From the NCBI RefSeq assembly GCF_000009265.1, contig NC_008384.1, positions 248,001 through 312,000 on the forward strand: a DNA stretch of 64,000 nt, read 5' to 3'. This DNA is from Rhizobium johnstonii 3841. Lineage in GTDB: Bacteria; Pseudomonadota; Alphaproteobacteria; Rhizobiales; Rhizobiaceae. Shown piece after piece: positions 34,429 to 43,329 of the stretch. The stretch's first letter is position 1. Each line of letters opens with the position of its first letter. The notes below the pieces were generated by a model. The model saw only the letters and a list, made by a program, of their open reading frames with translations, did not search any database and had not been told where the DNA came from. Position numbers and translations under genes: made by a program.

Positions 34429-36723
34429 ATGCCCAATTCTCGCGAATCCTCTGGCGAAAGCGTTGGCAGCTCAAGCACGGGCGGCAATCAGACAGTGGAT
34501 TTGGCAGCGAAAGTAGCCGCCTCCGATTTGCCAGGAATCACCCAAGTCGACGACCCCCAACCACCTCGCGGATCCTTCGGCCAAACTCGACGGGCCGCCA
34601 GGACTCTGTTCAGTGCGCTGCGCCAAGATTTGCAGGCAAGCTCTGCTTGGGCAAAGATCAAGGCGGCCGCTTCGTTATCAATGACGAAGCTGAGGTCGAC
34701 GCGGTTGGAGATCACGTCGGCTCCCCACACATGGATGACGACCGCTTTGGTCAGAGCCTGGCGCGGAATTCGCGATCAGCTTCCAAGGCGCCGTGAAGGT
34801 CGCCGGAGCGCATCGCGCGTCGCGGCCAGGTGGAGGTTCGCCATGGGCTTGGCCCTTCTTGTCTCCCTCCTCGCGGGAAGCGTGCTGGTGTGGGCACTCA
34901 AGGACGTGCCCTGGAGCGAAATACGGGATGGAACTTTGAAGCCGGTCGTCGTGCTGGAAACCGCTGACGGCGCGCCGTTGGTGAGGCAGGGCCCTTATCA
35001 AGGGCCATATGCTCGATACGACCAGTTTCCGCCCCATCTGATCGATGCCGTCCTTTCAATCGAGGATCGCCGGTTCATGGATCATTTCGGCGTCGACCCC
35101 AGGGGCATCGGGAGGGCGCTTCTGCGGAACCTGGAGGCTGGCGCGGTGGTGGAGGGTGGCAGCACGATCACCCAGCAACTCATCAAGCTGCAATACCTCG
35201 ACAGCGACCGAACAATAAAGCGAAAGATTCAGGAGGTCGTCATCGCCTTCTGGCTGGAATGGAAGCTCGGCAAGCGGGAAATCCTGACGCGCTATCTCAA
35301 CAGCGTCTATCTTGGCGCGGGCGCCACCGGCATGCCTGCCGCTGCGCGCATCTATTTCAACAAGGACATCGGCGCACTCAACCTGCCGGAGTCGGCGATG
35401 CTGGCGGGGCTGCTGCGGGCGCCGAGCCAATGGAATCCCATCGACAATTTCGAAGGCGCCCGGCAGCGCACCTTGGTCGTTCTCGACGCGATGGCAGCCA
35501 ATGGCAAGATCACCGAGCCACAGGCGGCGGAGGCCAGGACGAGCTTTGCCAGGCTGCACCCAACGACGCCCACGCCGCGCTCCGGAAGCTGGTTCGCCGA
35601 CTGGATTTCACCGCAAGCAAGCGAAATCGCCGGCTCCTCGCCAGGTTCGACGACGGTGCGCACCACGCTGGTGCCGCGGTTGCAGCAGATCGCCGAAAGG
35701 GTCGTGAAAAGTGCCCTCGACAGTGAAGGAAAGACGGTCGGAGCATCGCAGGCCGCTTTGGTCGCGATGACGCCCGACGGCGCGGTCGTCGCGATGGTTG
35801 GAGGGCGCGACTACAAGGCAAGCCAGTTCAACCGCGCCGTCACTGCGATGCGCCAGCCGGGTTCCACCTTCAAGCTATTCGTCTATTACGCGGCATTGAA
35901 GGCTGGGCTCACCTTGTCCGACCGGGTTCTTGACGCGCCAATCGACATCGACGGCTGGGCACCGGAAAATTCCGGTGGCAACTATCGCGGTTGGGTAACG
36001 CTTGCCGAGGCGTTCGCGCGATCGCTCAATGCCGCGTCGGTTGCGCTTGCCGAAGAGGTTGGTCTAGACAATGTGATTGCCGCGGCGCGCGAACTCGGCA
36101 TCGATGCGCCGCTGCCCAACACACCGTCTCTGGCGCTTGGCACGTCCGAGGTCAATCTGCTCAACCTCACCAGCGCCTATGCGTCCGTCCAACTCGGCAG
36201 GGCACCTGTCAGGCCCTGGGGCATCATCGACTTTCAAGCGGCAGGGCAGCCCAAGACGTTTCGGGTTGGCTCACAAGCAAAGCCGAATGTCGATCTTTCG
36301 CCCTACCAGTCGGACCTCATCGGCCTCCTGCAGTTGGTGGTCGAGCGCGGTACTGGCCGTGGAGCGGATCCCGGCACGTTCGCGGCCGGCAAGACCGGCA
36401 CGAGCCAGAACAATCGTGATGCCTGGTTCGTCGGCTTCACGCAAGCGCTCGTCGTCGGTGTCTGGGTTGGCAATGATGATGACACGCCGATGAAGGGGGT
36501 GACGGGCGGCGCCCTGCCAGCGCATATCTGGCGGGACTTCATGCGCGAGGCAACGACCGAACCGACGCTGAGTGGAGTGCGATCGACAGAAGCCGCAAGC
36601 GATGGTCAAGGCGCACCGCCGTCCTGCAACATCACCGCCTGCTCGCGCGCCTACCGCTCCTTTCGGCCGTCCGATTGCACCTATCAGCCATATTCCGGCG
36701 GCCGACGGCTTTGCGAAAAGTGA
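34429..36723 (+). CDS. Class A penicillin-binding protein (PBP1-type) with BA14K-like tail, copy 2
   Basis: The 764-residue protein has a cytosolic N-terminus of ~135 residues, one membrane helix (about 137-157) and a GT51 glycosyltransferase domain (Glu212 in SIEDRRFMDHFGVD; GGSTITQQLIKLQYL; KREILTRYLNSVYLG). The transpeptidase has nucleophile motif STFK at 479-482, SLN at 532-534 and KTGT at 655-658. It polymerises and cross-links peptidoglycan on the periplasmic face. The last ~35 residues, with three Cys and YRSFRPSDCTYQPYSGGRRL, resemble the BA14K surface-protein module. Copy 1 at 20493 is frameshifted, so this is the functional version. As an accessory copy it may adapt the wall to stress or symbiosis; that is inference. 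Confidence 0.9.
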   Translation: MPNSRESSGESVGSSSTGGNQTVDLAAKVAASDLPGITQVDDPQPPRGSFGQTRRAARTLFSALRQDLQASSAWAKIKAAASLSMTKLRSTRLEITSAPHTWMTTALVRAWRGIRDQLPRRREGRRSASRVAARWRFAMGLALLVSLLAGSVLVWALKDVPWSEIRDGTLKPVVVLETADGAPLVRQGPYQGPYARYDQFPPHLIDAVLSIEDRRFMDHFGVDPRGIGRALLRNLEAGAVVEGGSTITQQLIKLQYLDSDRTIKRKIQEVVIAFWLEWKLGKREILTRYLNSVYLGAGATGMPAAARIYFNKDIGALNLPESAMLAGLLRAPSQWNPIDNFEGARQRTLVVLDAMAANGKITEPQAAEARTSFARLHPTTPTPRSGSWFADWISPQASEIAGSSPGSTTVRTTLVPRLQQIAERVVKSALDSEGKTVGASQAALVAMTPDGAVVAMVGGRDYKASQFNRAVTAMRQPGSTFKLFVYYAALKAGLTLSDRVLDAPIDIDGWAPENSGGNYRGWVTLAEAFARSLNAASVALAEEVGLDNVIAAARELGIDAPLPNTPSLALGTSEVNLLNLTSAYASVQLGRAPVRPWGIIDFQAAGQPKTFRVGSQAKPNVDLSPYQSDLIGLLQLVVERGTGRGADPGTFAAGKTGTSQNNRDAWFVGFTQALVVGVWVGNDDDTPMKGVTGGALPAHIWRDFMREATTEPTLSGVRSTEAASDGQGAPPSCNITACSRAYRSFRPSDCTYQPYSGGRRLCEK

Positions 36724-37191
36724 TGTTGTTCCGCAGAGATCGAATACCTGGGCGTCCTCACCTCACGCCAGGTGTTCCGATCGACCGCAACGGAGCTGCG
36801 CCGATCGCCAAGGAAGACGCCGACGGACGGTCAGCGCCACTGACGTGATAAGGCTCATGCGCGGCAGCCACAACTAAGGTGGAACGTCATTGTTTGACCT
36901 CGCCTCTCCGGAAACCTTCCTGCCGGATAAACCCGACAGATCGGGCTGATTTAACAGCGGGCAATGTCAACTAACCAACCGCTGGGGTAGGGATCCTCTA
37001 CAAAGCGCCAGGACCGGAGACTGGGTGCGATTTGCCGTGGGCGCGAGCTTTTCATGTACGTTCGGAAAAGATCTCGATTAACCGTATGGCGCGATTAGTA
37101 TAGGCGAGGGAAACGGATGCTGGACCACGTACAACCACTGCGATATCCAGTTCAGCAGCATCATTTGGTAAACAACCACTAAAGGTTTCGC
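36724..37191. other. Intergenic region before the four-gene membrane cassette
   Basis: No gene is supported. The promoter of the cassette starting at 37192 should lie here. I see no clear operator or repeat. Confidence 0.4.
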
Positions 37192-38640
37192 GTGGGCTTT
37201 GAAGCATTGAACAGGCTCTGGGAGGGCGTTCGGGAATCCAGCCACGACTTTCGTGCCTCGACCGACATCTTCCCTTCGCTCGATATTGATAAGACCAGTT
37301 CCACGCTCGATCTGCGGGCGAAAGGTGCCGAGAACGGCAAGCTCAATCGGCCTGCACCAAACGCCGCGTCGCCGGACGAGGTCGAGCAGAGGACAGTCTC
37401 TCGGATCGAGGAGGAGAAGGCCGCCTCCTATCAGGTCCTTGAAGATCAATTTCAGACCTTCGAGGGTCGCCTGCGCAATCTCGACTTCGAAGGGCAGTTT
37501 GGATTGATCCGGCAAGCCAACGCGTCGAGCGTATCCGACTTCAAGGCCGAGGTGGCAAGTGGCGTCGACGAGCTGCATGGGCTGCGCCGCGACCTGAAGG
37601 CCGCCGAGGACGAGATGTCTTCCTTCAAGGCGAAACACAATCTCGATCGCGCCGCGAAGGTTTCGACCGCCGCCGCGCAGGCTTTCAAGATTGCCCTGAT
37701 CGTTTTCCTCGTGCTCTTCGAAATGATCATGAATGGAAGCTTTCTCGCGAAGGGAAGCGAGCAGGGGATCGTCGGCGGCGTGACTGAGGCGATCGCGTTC
37801 GCCATCCTCAACATCGGATCGGCTCTTCTGTTCTCGGTCTATTGCGTTCGCTTCCTGGTCCATCGATCCCTGTTTTTCAAGCTGCTCGGGTTCTGTGGGC
37901 TGGTCGCCTATATCTCTATCGCCCTGGGCATCAATCTTGCCCTGGCCCATTATCGCGAGGTGTCATCGACCGTTCTTTCCGGAGCTGGCGCGCAAGTCAT
38001 TTCCCGGCTCGGAAACGCGCCGCTGGAGCTTGCCGAACTGAATTCCTGGATGCTCTTTGCCGTCGGACTGCTTTTTTCGATCCTGGCCTTCATTGACGGC
38101 TGCTACCTGACGGATCCCTATCCGGGTTTTGCCGGCGTGAGGAAGCGGTTGGACAGCGCGCGTGCGAACTACATCGACCGGAAGCTCGAGCTCATCGACA
38201 ACCTCCGTGACATAAGAGACGATCACAATGCGAAGATCGAAGAGATCGTGCGCGATCTCAGCGGGCGGCGCCAGGAATGCGCGGCCATCATCGCTCACCG
38301 GACGCGGACCGTGGGACTGTTTGCGGAGCATCAGAGCAATCTCGAGCGCGCCGGCAACGCGCTGCTGACGATCTATCGTGACGCGAACCGCGCGGCACGG
38401 ACGGAACCCGAGCCCGACTATTTTTCTCAACCCTACAAGCTCGAGCGCCTGACACCGGTGCTGCGCACCAGCGAGGAATGGGATGACGCGGTCTTGAGTG
38501 GCCGAATTCAGGCGGCTCAGGCGGAACTGTCGGAGCAGATTCGCAAGATCGGTGCCGAGTTCGAAGCCGCTGTCGAAAATTATCACAAGCTGGACAACAT
38601 ATTCCCGGAGGCCGGCCTTGGCGCGATCCAGCAGGCGTAG
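37192..38640 (+). CDS. Four-helix membrane protein with flanking coiled coils, unknown family
   Basis: The 482-residue protein has a soluble N-terminus with a coiled-coil region (about 60-160, RTVSRIEEEKAASYQVLEDQ), four membrane helices between about 163 and 310 (FKIALIVFLVLFEMIMNGSF; AIAFAILNIGSALLFSVYCV; LLGFCGLVAYISIALGINLA; WMLFAVGLLFSILAFIDGCY) and a second long helical cytosolic tail (about 325-475). The start is GTG at 37192. It opens a four-gene overlapping operon with a MotA/ZorA-like and a MotB/ZorB-like protein, so it is probably part of an envelope complex. I do not recognise the family. Confidence 0.78.
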   Translation: MGFEALNRLWEGVRESSHDFRASTDIFPSLDIDKTSSTLDLRAKGAENGKLNRPAPNAASPDEVEQRTVSRIEEEKAASYQVLEDQFQTFEGRLRNLDFEGQFGLIRQANASSVSDFKAEVASGVDELHGLRRDLKAAEDEMSSFKAKHNLDRAAKVSTAAAQAFKIALIVFLVLFEMIMNGSFLAKGSEQGIVGGVTEAIAFAILNIGSALLFSVYCVRFLVHRSLFFKLLGFCGLVAYISIALGINLALAHYREVSSTVLSGAGAQVISRLGNAPLELAELNSWMLFAVGLLFSILAFIDGCYLTDPYPGFAGVRKRLDSARANYIDRKLELIDNLRDIRDDHNAKIEEIVRDLSGRRQECAAIIAHRTRTVGLFAEHQSNLERAGNALLTIYRDANRAARTEPEPDYFSQPYKLERLTPVLRTSEEWDDAVLSGRIQAAQAELSEQIRKIGAEFEAAVENYHKLDNIFPEAGLGAIQQA

Positions 38641-39442
38641 CCGTAGGCGGAGTGGCAATTCCGCCGGGCTGATTGTCGGCGCCATTGCCCTTGGCTTGGT
38701 GTCTGTCGCGATTATCGGTGCGTTTGGGTGGCTCAAATACAGGGCAAGCAGCACCGTGGCGGTCGATAAGGCCTCCCTTTGCCCGGTCACCGGCGCGACG
38801 TCCGAAACCGCCATCCTGCTTGATGTCACCGATCCCATTTCCGACACGACGGCGCTTGATCTCAAGAACCAATTTCAGCAAATCGTGGCCAGGGTTCCAG
38901 TCGGCGGTGCCATCGATATCTATTCGCTGACCGAGAAGGAAGGCGAGCCGGAGCGTACGTTCCACGCCTGCAATCCGGGCAGCGGCGACCTCGCCGATGA
39001 ATGGACCAGCAATCCGCGACTGATCCAGGAGCGTTGGGAAATGGGCTTTGAAAAACCCCTGGAAGACATAGCTGGCAGGCTGGCGTCCGGCAAGGCAGGC
39101 GATGCTTCGCCGATCATGGCCGGAATCCAGCGGATCAACCTCGAGGTCTTCTCGAACCTCCCCGCCGGAACGCCCAAGGCCCTGTTCGTCGCCTCCGACA
39201 TGATCGAACACACGCCGGCGTTTTCGAACTACCGCGACGGCGTCGCCTATTCGAAATTTCAGAAAAGCGAGGCGCGTGATAAGTTCAGGACATCTCTCGA
39301 CGGGGTGTCGGTGAAGATCCTCGCGTTTCAGCGTCCAAACCTGAAATTTTCCGCCGAGGAACTGGCCGAATTCTGGAGAGAGTGGATCACGAACAATAAC
39401 GGCTACTTCGACGGGTTCATCCGTCTGGAAGGAAAACGCTGA
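38618..39442 (+). CDS. Membrane-anchored protein with vWA-like extracytoplasmic domain
   Basis: I place the start at the TTG at 38618, because GGAGG lies 6 bases upstream and the gene then overlaps the previous stop by 23 bases. The 274-residue product has an Arg-rich N-terminus (LARSSRRSRRRSGNSAG), one membrane helix (LIVGAIALGLVSVAIIGAF) and a soluble domain with a von Willebrand factor A-like pattern: ETAILLDVTDPISDTTALDL as strand 1 and a MIDAS-like Asp cluster, then KALFVASDMIEHT. vWA domains bind metal and mediate protein contacts. Its orientation puts the domain in the periplasm with the OmpA domain encoded downstream. Confidence 0.75.
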   Translation: MARSSRRSRRRSGNSAGLIVGAIALGLVSVAIIGAFGWLKYRASSTVAVDKASLCPVTGATSETAILLDVTDPISDTTALDLKNQFQQIVARVPVGGAIDIYSLTEKEGEPERTFHACNPGSGDLADEWTSNPRLIQERWEMGFEKPLEDIAGRLASGKAGDASPIMAGIQRINLEVFSNLPAGTPKALFVASDMIEHTPAFSNYRDGVAYSKFQKSEARDKFRTSLDGVSVKILAFQRPNLKFSAEELAEFWREWITNNNGYFDGFIRLEGKR

Positions 39443-40644
39443 TGGCCTCGAGAGAGGTGACAAAGTCTGCGATCCGCGACTACGGGCCGCTGGTGCTGTT
39501 CGCGCTCACGACCATCGGCGGCATGGTGTTCATCTGGACGGCCAAGCTATGGGGATGGTCGACGGCGGTCGTCACCGTCGTCCCGTTGCTGCTGATGGCA
39601 ACCTACTTTCTCGCTTCTCTGCTTTTGGCGGGTTTCCGGCTGCATAACGAGCAGGCGGGCGACAATCTCTACTACATGGGCTTTCTGTTCACGCTCTCGA
39701 GCCTCGGTGTGTCGCTCTATCTGTTTGCCGGTGAGACCTCGATCGACACGATCGTGCGAAACTTCGGTATCGCGGTGACGTCGACGATCGCCGGGGTGAC
39801 GCTCCGGATCCTGTTCAACCAGATGCGCCGCGACCCGTTGGATATCGAGCGCAGTGCCAGGCACGAACTTGCCGAGATGACCAGGCGCGTCAGAACCGAG
39901 CTCGATTCCTCCGCCCGGGAGTTTTCGAACTACCGCAGGGTCAGCAACCAGATGCTGTCGGAAGGGTTCGACGAGATTGCCCGCCAGGCCGAGAAGAACG
40001 GCGAAGATATTCGCAAGGCGATCGAATCCCTGTCGAAAGAGGCGATCAAGCCAATTCAGGAGGCGGCGCAGCAGCTTTCGGCCATTATCGAATCCCACAA
40101 CAAGACCATCAACGACAGCAACAACAACGCGGCGGCGAAGTTGACCGAAACGACCGGTCAGCTTTCGACGATCATCGACAGGTTCGGCGGCGCGGTGGAA
40201 AGCGTCGGCACACGGCTTGGCGAGATACGTGCCCCGGAAGATGTCATCAAGATCGAGCTCACGCCGGTCATCGAGTCCATCAGGGAGATGACCGAGGCCC
40301 ATTTGAAGCGCATGGAGGCGGATACGGAGCGAGGGCGTTCCCATATCGAGCAGACCAAGGAAGCGCTCCAGCCGTTGCAGACCCTTGAAGAAAAGCTCGA
40401 CCGTATCGCCAACGCTCTTGAGAAGCCCCCGATGGCGTTGCCGCCTGAAGCAGGCCTGAGCCGGAGCGCTTACCCGGAGCGTCCTCAGCCGGCCGTTGCG
40501 ACTGGGGTTTTGGTCTCCGAGGAAACTGCAATCGACTTGGCCAACTTTGAATCTTCAGCAGCCAAACCCGTCGAAGTCGACGATAAGCCACGACCTGCAT
40601 CAGCGATCGAGCGTAAGAGGTGGTTCAATTGGCAGCGCACATAG
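39442..40644 (+). CDS. MotA/TolQ/ZorA-like membrane protein with long coiled-coil tail
   Basis: The 400-residue protein has four predicted membrane helices (about 14-34, 41-63, 76-95, 105-125). The last two read GFLFTLSSLGVSLYLF and FGIAVTSTIAGVTLRILF, resembling the paired helices of MotA/TolQ/ExbB proton-channel subunits. A long cytosolic coiled coil follows (about 130-350), as in the tail of ZorA. The final 50 residues are Pro/Ala-rich. The ATG overlaps the previous stop (TGATGG). With the next gene product it should form a stator-like ion channel; sequence similarity to named families is by pattern only. Confidence 0.72.
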   Translation: MASREVTKSAIRDYGPLVLFALTTIGGMVFIWTAKLWGWSTAVVTVVPLLLMATYFLASLLLAGFRLHNEQAGDNLYYMGFLFTLSSLGVSLYLFAGETSIDTIVRNFGIAVTSTIAGVTLRILFNQMRRDPLDIERSARHELAEMTRRVRTELDSSAREFSNYRRVSNQMLSEGFDEIARQAEKNGEDIRKAIESLSKEAIKPIQEAAQQLSAIIESHNKTINDSNNNAAAKLTETTGQLSTIIDRFGGAVESVGTRLGEIRAPEDVIKIELTPVIESIREMTEAHLKRMEADTERGRSHIEQTKEALQPLQTLEEKLDRIANALEKPPMALPPEAGLSRSAYPERPQPAVATGVLVSEETAIDLANFESSAAKPVEVDDKPRPASAIERKRWFNWQRT

Positions 40645-41603
40645 CCGAGACCCCGAAACTCGAGCATAAGGGCTACAATCGCGGCCTCATTCTGGGCCTG
40701 ACCATGGCCGAATCCATGCTGCTGCTCGTCTTTTGTCTCCTGCTGGTGGCGGCCGCGCTCGTGACCGCCGAAAGAAAAAAGCGATATGAGGCCGAGCGAG
40801 CGCTGCAGGTCACCGAGCAAAAGCTCGCGGAGCTCAAGAAGGACAATTTCGACGCGACTGCCCGGGTGGTTGAACTTCAGGCCAGGCTCGGAGCCGGCAA
40901 TCTCTCACCCGTCGATCGGGAGAAGTTCGAGAAGGAATGGCGGGAACTGATTTCGGCACGCCAGGCCGTTGACCGCTTGCAGAAAAGCGGGGTCGAGATG
41001 TCGGAGCTCGAAAAACTGGCCGCGCTGCGGAAAGTCCTGAACGACAACGGCATAAAGCTTGACGCCGCTCCCACGGAGATCAAAAGGCTTGTCACGGCCA
41101 ATGCGGCGGCGAAAAGCCCGCACGAGTGGCCGCCCATCATCAATCTCAGCGAAGCTGGCGGCTATTATTTCAGGTCGGGCAGCGCCGAGCTGACCAGTGA
41201 ATTTCAGCAGAAGCTGGGCACGTCCATTTCCGACCAGATCGCGGACAACCTGTCTCGCTATCAGGTCGACGTCATCGAGGTCATCGGCCATACCGACGAG
41301 CAGCCGCTGGCCCGGACGAGTTCCAATCTCGACAAAACCTTCATCGATGTCCTAGACAGCAAATTGCCGATCACCGCCCTTGAGCCGGCCGACAACGCTG
41401 GGCTGGGATTGGCACGGGCGATGGCCGTCGCCAACATCCTCAAGGCGAACCCAAAACTGAGCCAAGCAACGGTGCTTCCAATGTCGGCGGCGCAATTGAT
41501 ACTTCCGGGCGATACGGTCACCGCAGGGCAGGCAGGAAATGTCGAGGCGCGACGACGCATCGAAATCAGGATCCGGAGACGGGCTCAGTCCCTGTCTCCA
41601 TGA
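40620..41603 (+). CDS. MotB/ZorB-like protein with OmpA peptidoglycan-binding domain
   Basis: The 327-residue protein has one N-terminal membrane helix (about 23-48, preceded by MAESMLLLVF), a coiled-coil stretch (52-150) and a C-terminal OmpA-like domain (about 165-325) with YFRSGSAELTSEF, EVIGHTDEQPL, GLGLARAMAVANIL and RRIEIRIRR. It would anchor the complex to peptidoglycan as MotB and ZorB do. The GTG start at 40620 overlaps the previous gene by 25 bases. An Ala/Glu-Ser pair (MAESMLLL) sits at the start of the helix where MotB carries its proton-binding Asp; a charged residue inside the helix is not evident. Confidence 0.8.
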   Translation: MVQLAAHIAETPKLEHKGYNRGLILGLTMAESMLLLVFCLLLVAAALVTAERKKRYEAERALQVTEQKLAELKKDNFDATARVVELQARLGAGNLSPVDREKFEKEWRELISARQAVDRLQKSGVEMSELEKLAALRKVLNDNGIKLDAAPTEIKRLVTANAAAKSPHEWPPIINLSEAGGYYFRSGSAELTSEFQQKLGTSISDQIADNLSRYQVDVIEVIGHTDEQPLARTSSNLDKTFIDVLDSKLPITALEPADNAGLGLARAMAVANILKANPKLSQATVLPMSAAQLILPGDTVTAGQAGNVEARRRIEIRIRRRAQSLSP

Positions 41604-42251
41604 TCAATGGCCCCATCGCGGCGCCCGCCATCCGGCTTTCAGCGCCTGGGCTTCGTCACAAAACCAGCGCTCGCCTTTCTTTATATCGACCTTGGTGCGG
41701 TCGTACCACGGAGACCATGGCGCGTGGTAGATATGGCCGTTCTCGGTGATGTTGCCTTTGATCGGGCAGCCCTTCGGCGCTTGCTGCTCGGCGACGTGCC
41801 ATCTCTCGGCGCGATAATCCCATGCGGGGATCGTGAAAGCCTGCCAAATGCCCAGGTGCTCGCCGCGGGCCTTATCCTCGAGTGCGACGTAGTCGGTGGA
41901 GTATTTTCGGAATGCCCAAGCGCTGCCCGACGCGACCATTTCGGCATTGATCTCACGCTCTCCGACACGACATACACCCAGCTGTCGTTGATAGATGTCC
42001 ACGCCGCGATCATCGCAGACGACGTCTCCCGATGCCACCAGTGCTTCCAACGCCGCGATGGCGACCTTGCCGCAGGGCCAATCTCCTCCGGAGAAGGACG
42101 CGCATTTCTGTCCGGCCTCGGGTGCGTCGATTCCCTCGAGCCGAACCGTGATTTGGTCAAGAAGGATCGTGTCCCCGTCTATGACCCGCACCGTTTCCGC
42201 TGTCGATTCCCGTGGGAATACCCCGATCGTGAATGTGATGATGACGGTCAT
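41604..42251 (-). CDS. Secreted thermonuclease-like (SNase) protein
   Basis: The protein has a staphylococcal-nuclease fold pattern: VRVIDGDTILLDQITVRLEG, then GIDAPEAGQKC, and later LGVCRVGEREINAEMV and DKARGEHLGIWQ. The catalytic pattern Arg in VRLEGIDAPE and Asp in IDGD is present. With the ATG at 42251 it has a short signal-like start (MTVIITFTIGVFPRESTA), giving a 215-residue exported protein; a GTG at 42347 would make a longer cytosolic form. Six cysteines suggest disulfides. Its stop abuts that of the OmpA-domain gene head-to-head, so it is convergent to the membrane cassette. Confidence 0.82.
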   Translation of the reverse strand: MTVIITFTIGVFPRESTAETVRVIDGDTILLDQITVRLEGIDAPEAGQKCASFSGGDWPCGKVAIAALEALVASGDVVCDDRGVDIYQRQLGVCRVGEREINAEMVASGSAWAFRKYSTDYVALEDKARGEHLGIWQAFTIPAWDYRAERWHVAEQQAPKGCPIKGNITENGHIYHAPWSPWYDRTKVDIKKGERWFCDEAQALKAGWRAPRWGH

Positions 42252-42556
42252 CCAGCCCGTGTGTCTGAACTTCCTGTTCGCCAATAAGGAGTTGCCTTCT
42301 CTGTTCTTCAAAAACGCGACGCGAGGCCCCCGCTTCCAAATTCGCACGCAAAACCTCGAGGCCGGCTTAACGCGGGTTTGCCTTGCTGGGAAGATCAGGA
42401 ATTTTCCAAGCGTGGCGGATCACCACGCAATGCGAGACCGTTGCCCATCCCGCTTCAACTCGCGGCGGGTCAACGCGAGAACAGGCTCGCCATCCGAGGA
42501 AGCCCGTGAAGGGTCAATCCACACCCGCTCGTCGCACTGTCCTTGAGCGCGATTTT

Positions 42557-42862
42557 TCAGATCCCCGACCCGTCGAGGTTCCGGTCATCGTCGCCCTCCC
42601 AGGGTGGGGGTATCGACGTGCGACCAAGGTTGGCCGAAGGCATTGGCATCCAACACCTCAGTTCCGGATCGGCATATTCGATGATCTGCCCCGGCGAGGA
42701 GTCGGACGCGCGCCAGCCTTCTCCCGCGAACTGATCGCCATTCGACCAGTACGCGAGGTCGACCTCCGCCGGCCCCTGCTCGGATGGCCGGATCGTCACC
42801 AGGATCCGACTACCGTCTTTCGGTGCGCTTGCCATATGGCGCCAACGGTCTGCCTCGTCCAT
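42557..42862 (-). CDS. Small hypothetical protein (DUF551-like pattern)
   Basis: A 101-residue protein from the ATG at 42862, which has a strong AGGAGG. It begins MDEADRWRHMASAPKDGSRI and follows the pattern W..M..APKDG..ILV with AYW and CWMPMPS further on, as in small phage and plasmid proteins of the DUF551 kind. It is soluble and of unknown function. A longer frame reaching 43009 lacks support. Confidence 0.72.
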   Translation of the reverse strand: MDEADRWRHMASAPKDGSRILVTIRPSEQGPAEVDLAYWSNGDQFAGEGWRASDSSPGQIIEYADPELRCWMPMPSANLGRTSIPPPWEGDDDRNLDGSGI

Positions 42863-43329
42863 CGTTTTTCCTCCTGCCTCGCTACAGGAGAATGTCACCT
42901 CCCCATCGAAAACGGTCAACTGAAACTTTGCCGAAGCGATCCATTGACCTGAATGGAAAACAGCGGCCGATCCCGTCGCGGAAACGGAGCAACGCCGGGG
43001 GCGGAGCAAGGTGACATCGCTGGACCGTTCGGCGACGCGGTCTTAGGGAACGCATCGGAATGCCGCTTTGACGCTCACTGCTGTCGCGGCGACATTGATC
43101 CTCGTTCCACGGATAAGCTGCTGTCGCGCTTCACCATCGTCGCGGCATCCCTGCATCAGATGCCGCTCGCGCGCGTTGACGACACGTCGTCAGCCCCACG
43201 GATGCGAGTGTGGCCGGTTTGAGCTGACGACGTCGGCACGCGTCGAGACCGGGACCAGCCGATGACCGCGGCGGCCCTTTCTTCCGAGGCGAGCGCCAAC
43301 GCTCGCGGCACCAGTCGCCTTAACCGCGC
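42863..43329. other. Intergenic region, nothing recognised
   Basis: Short frames here have no ribosome sites or recognisable content. It should hold the promoter of the 42557-42862 gene. Confidence 0.4.
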
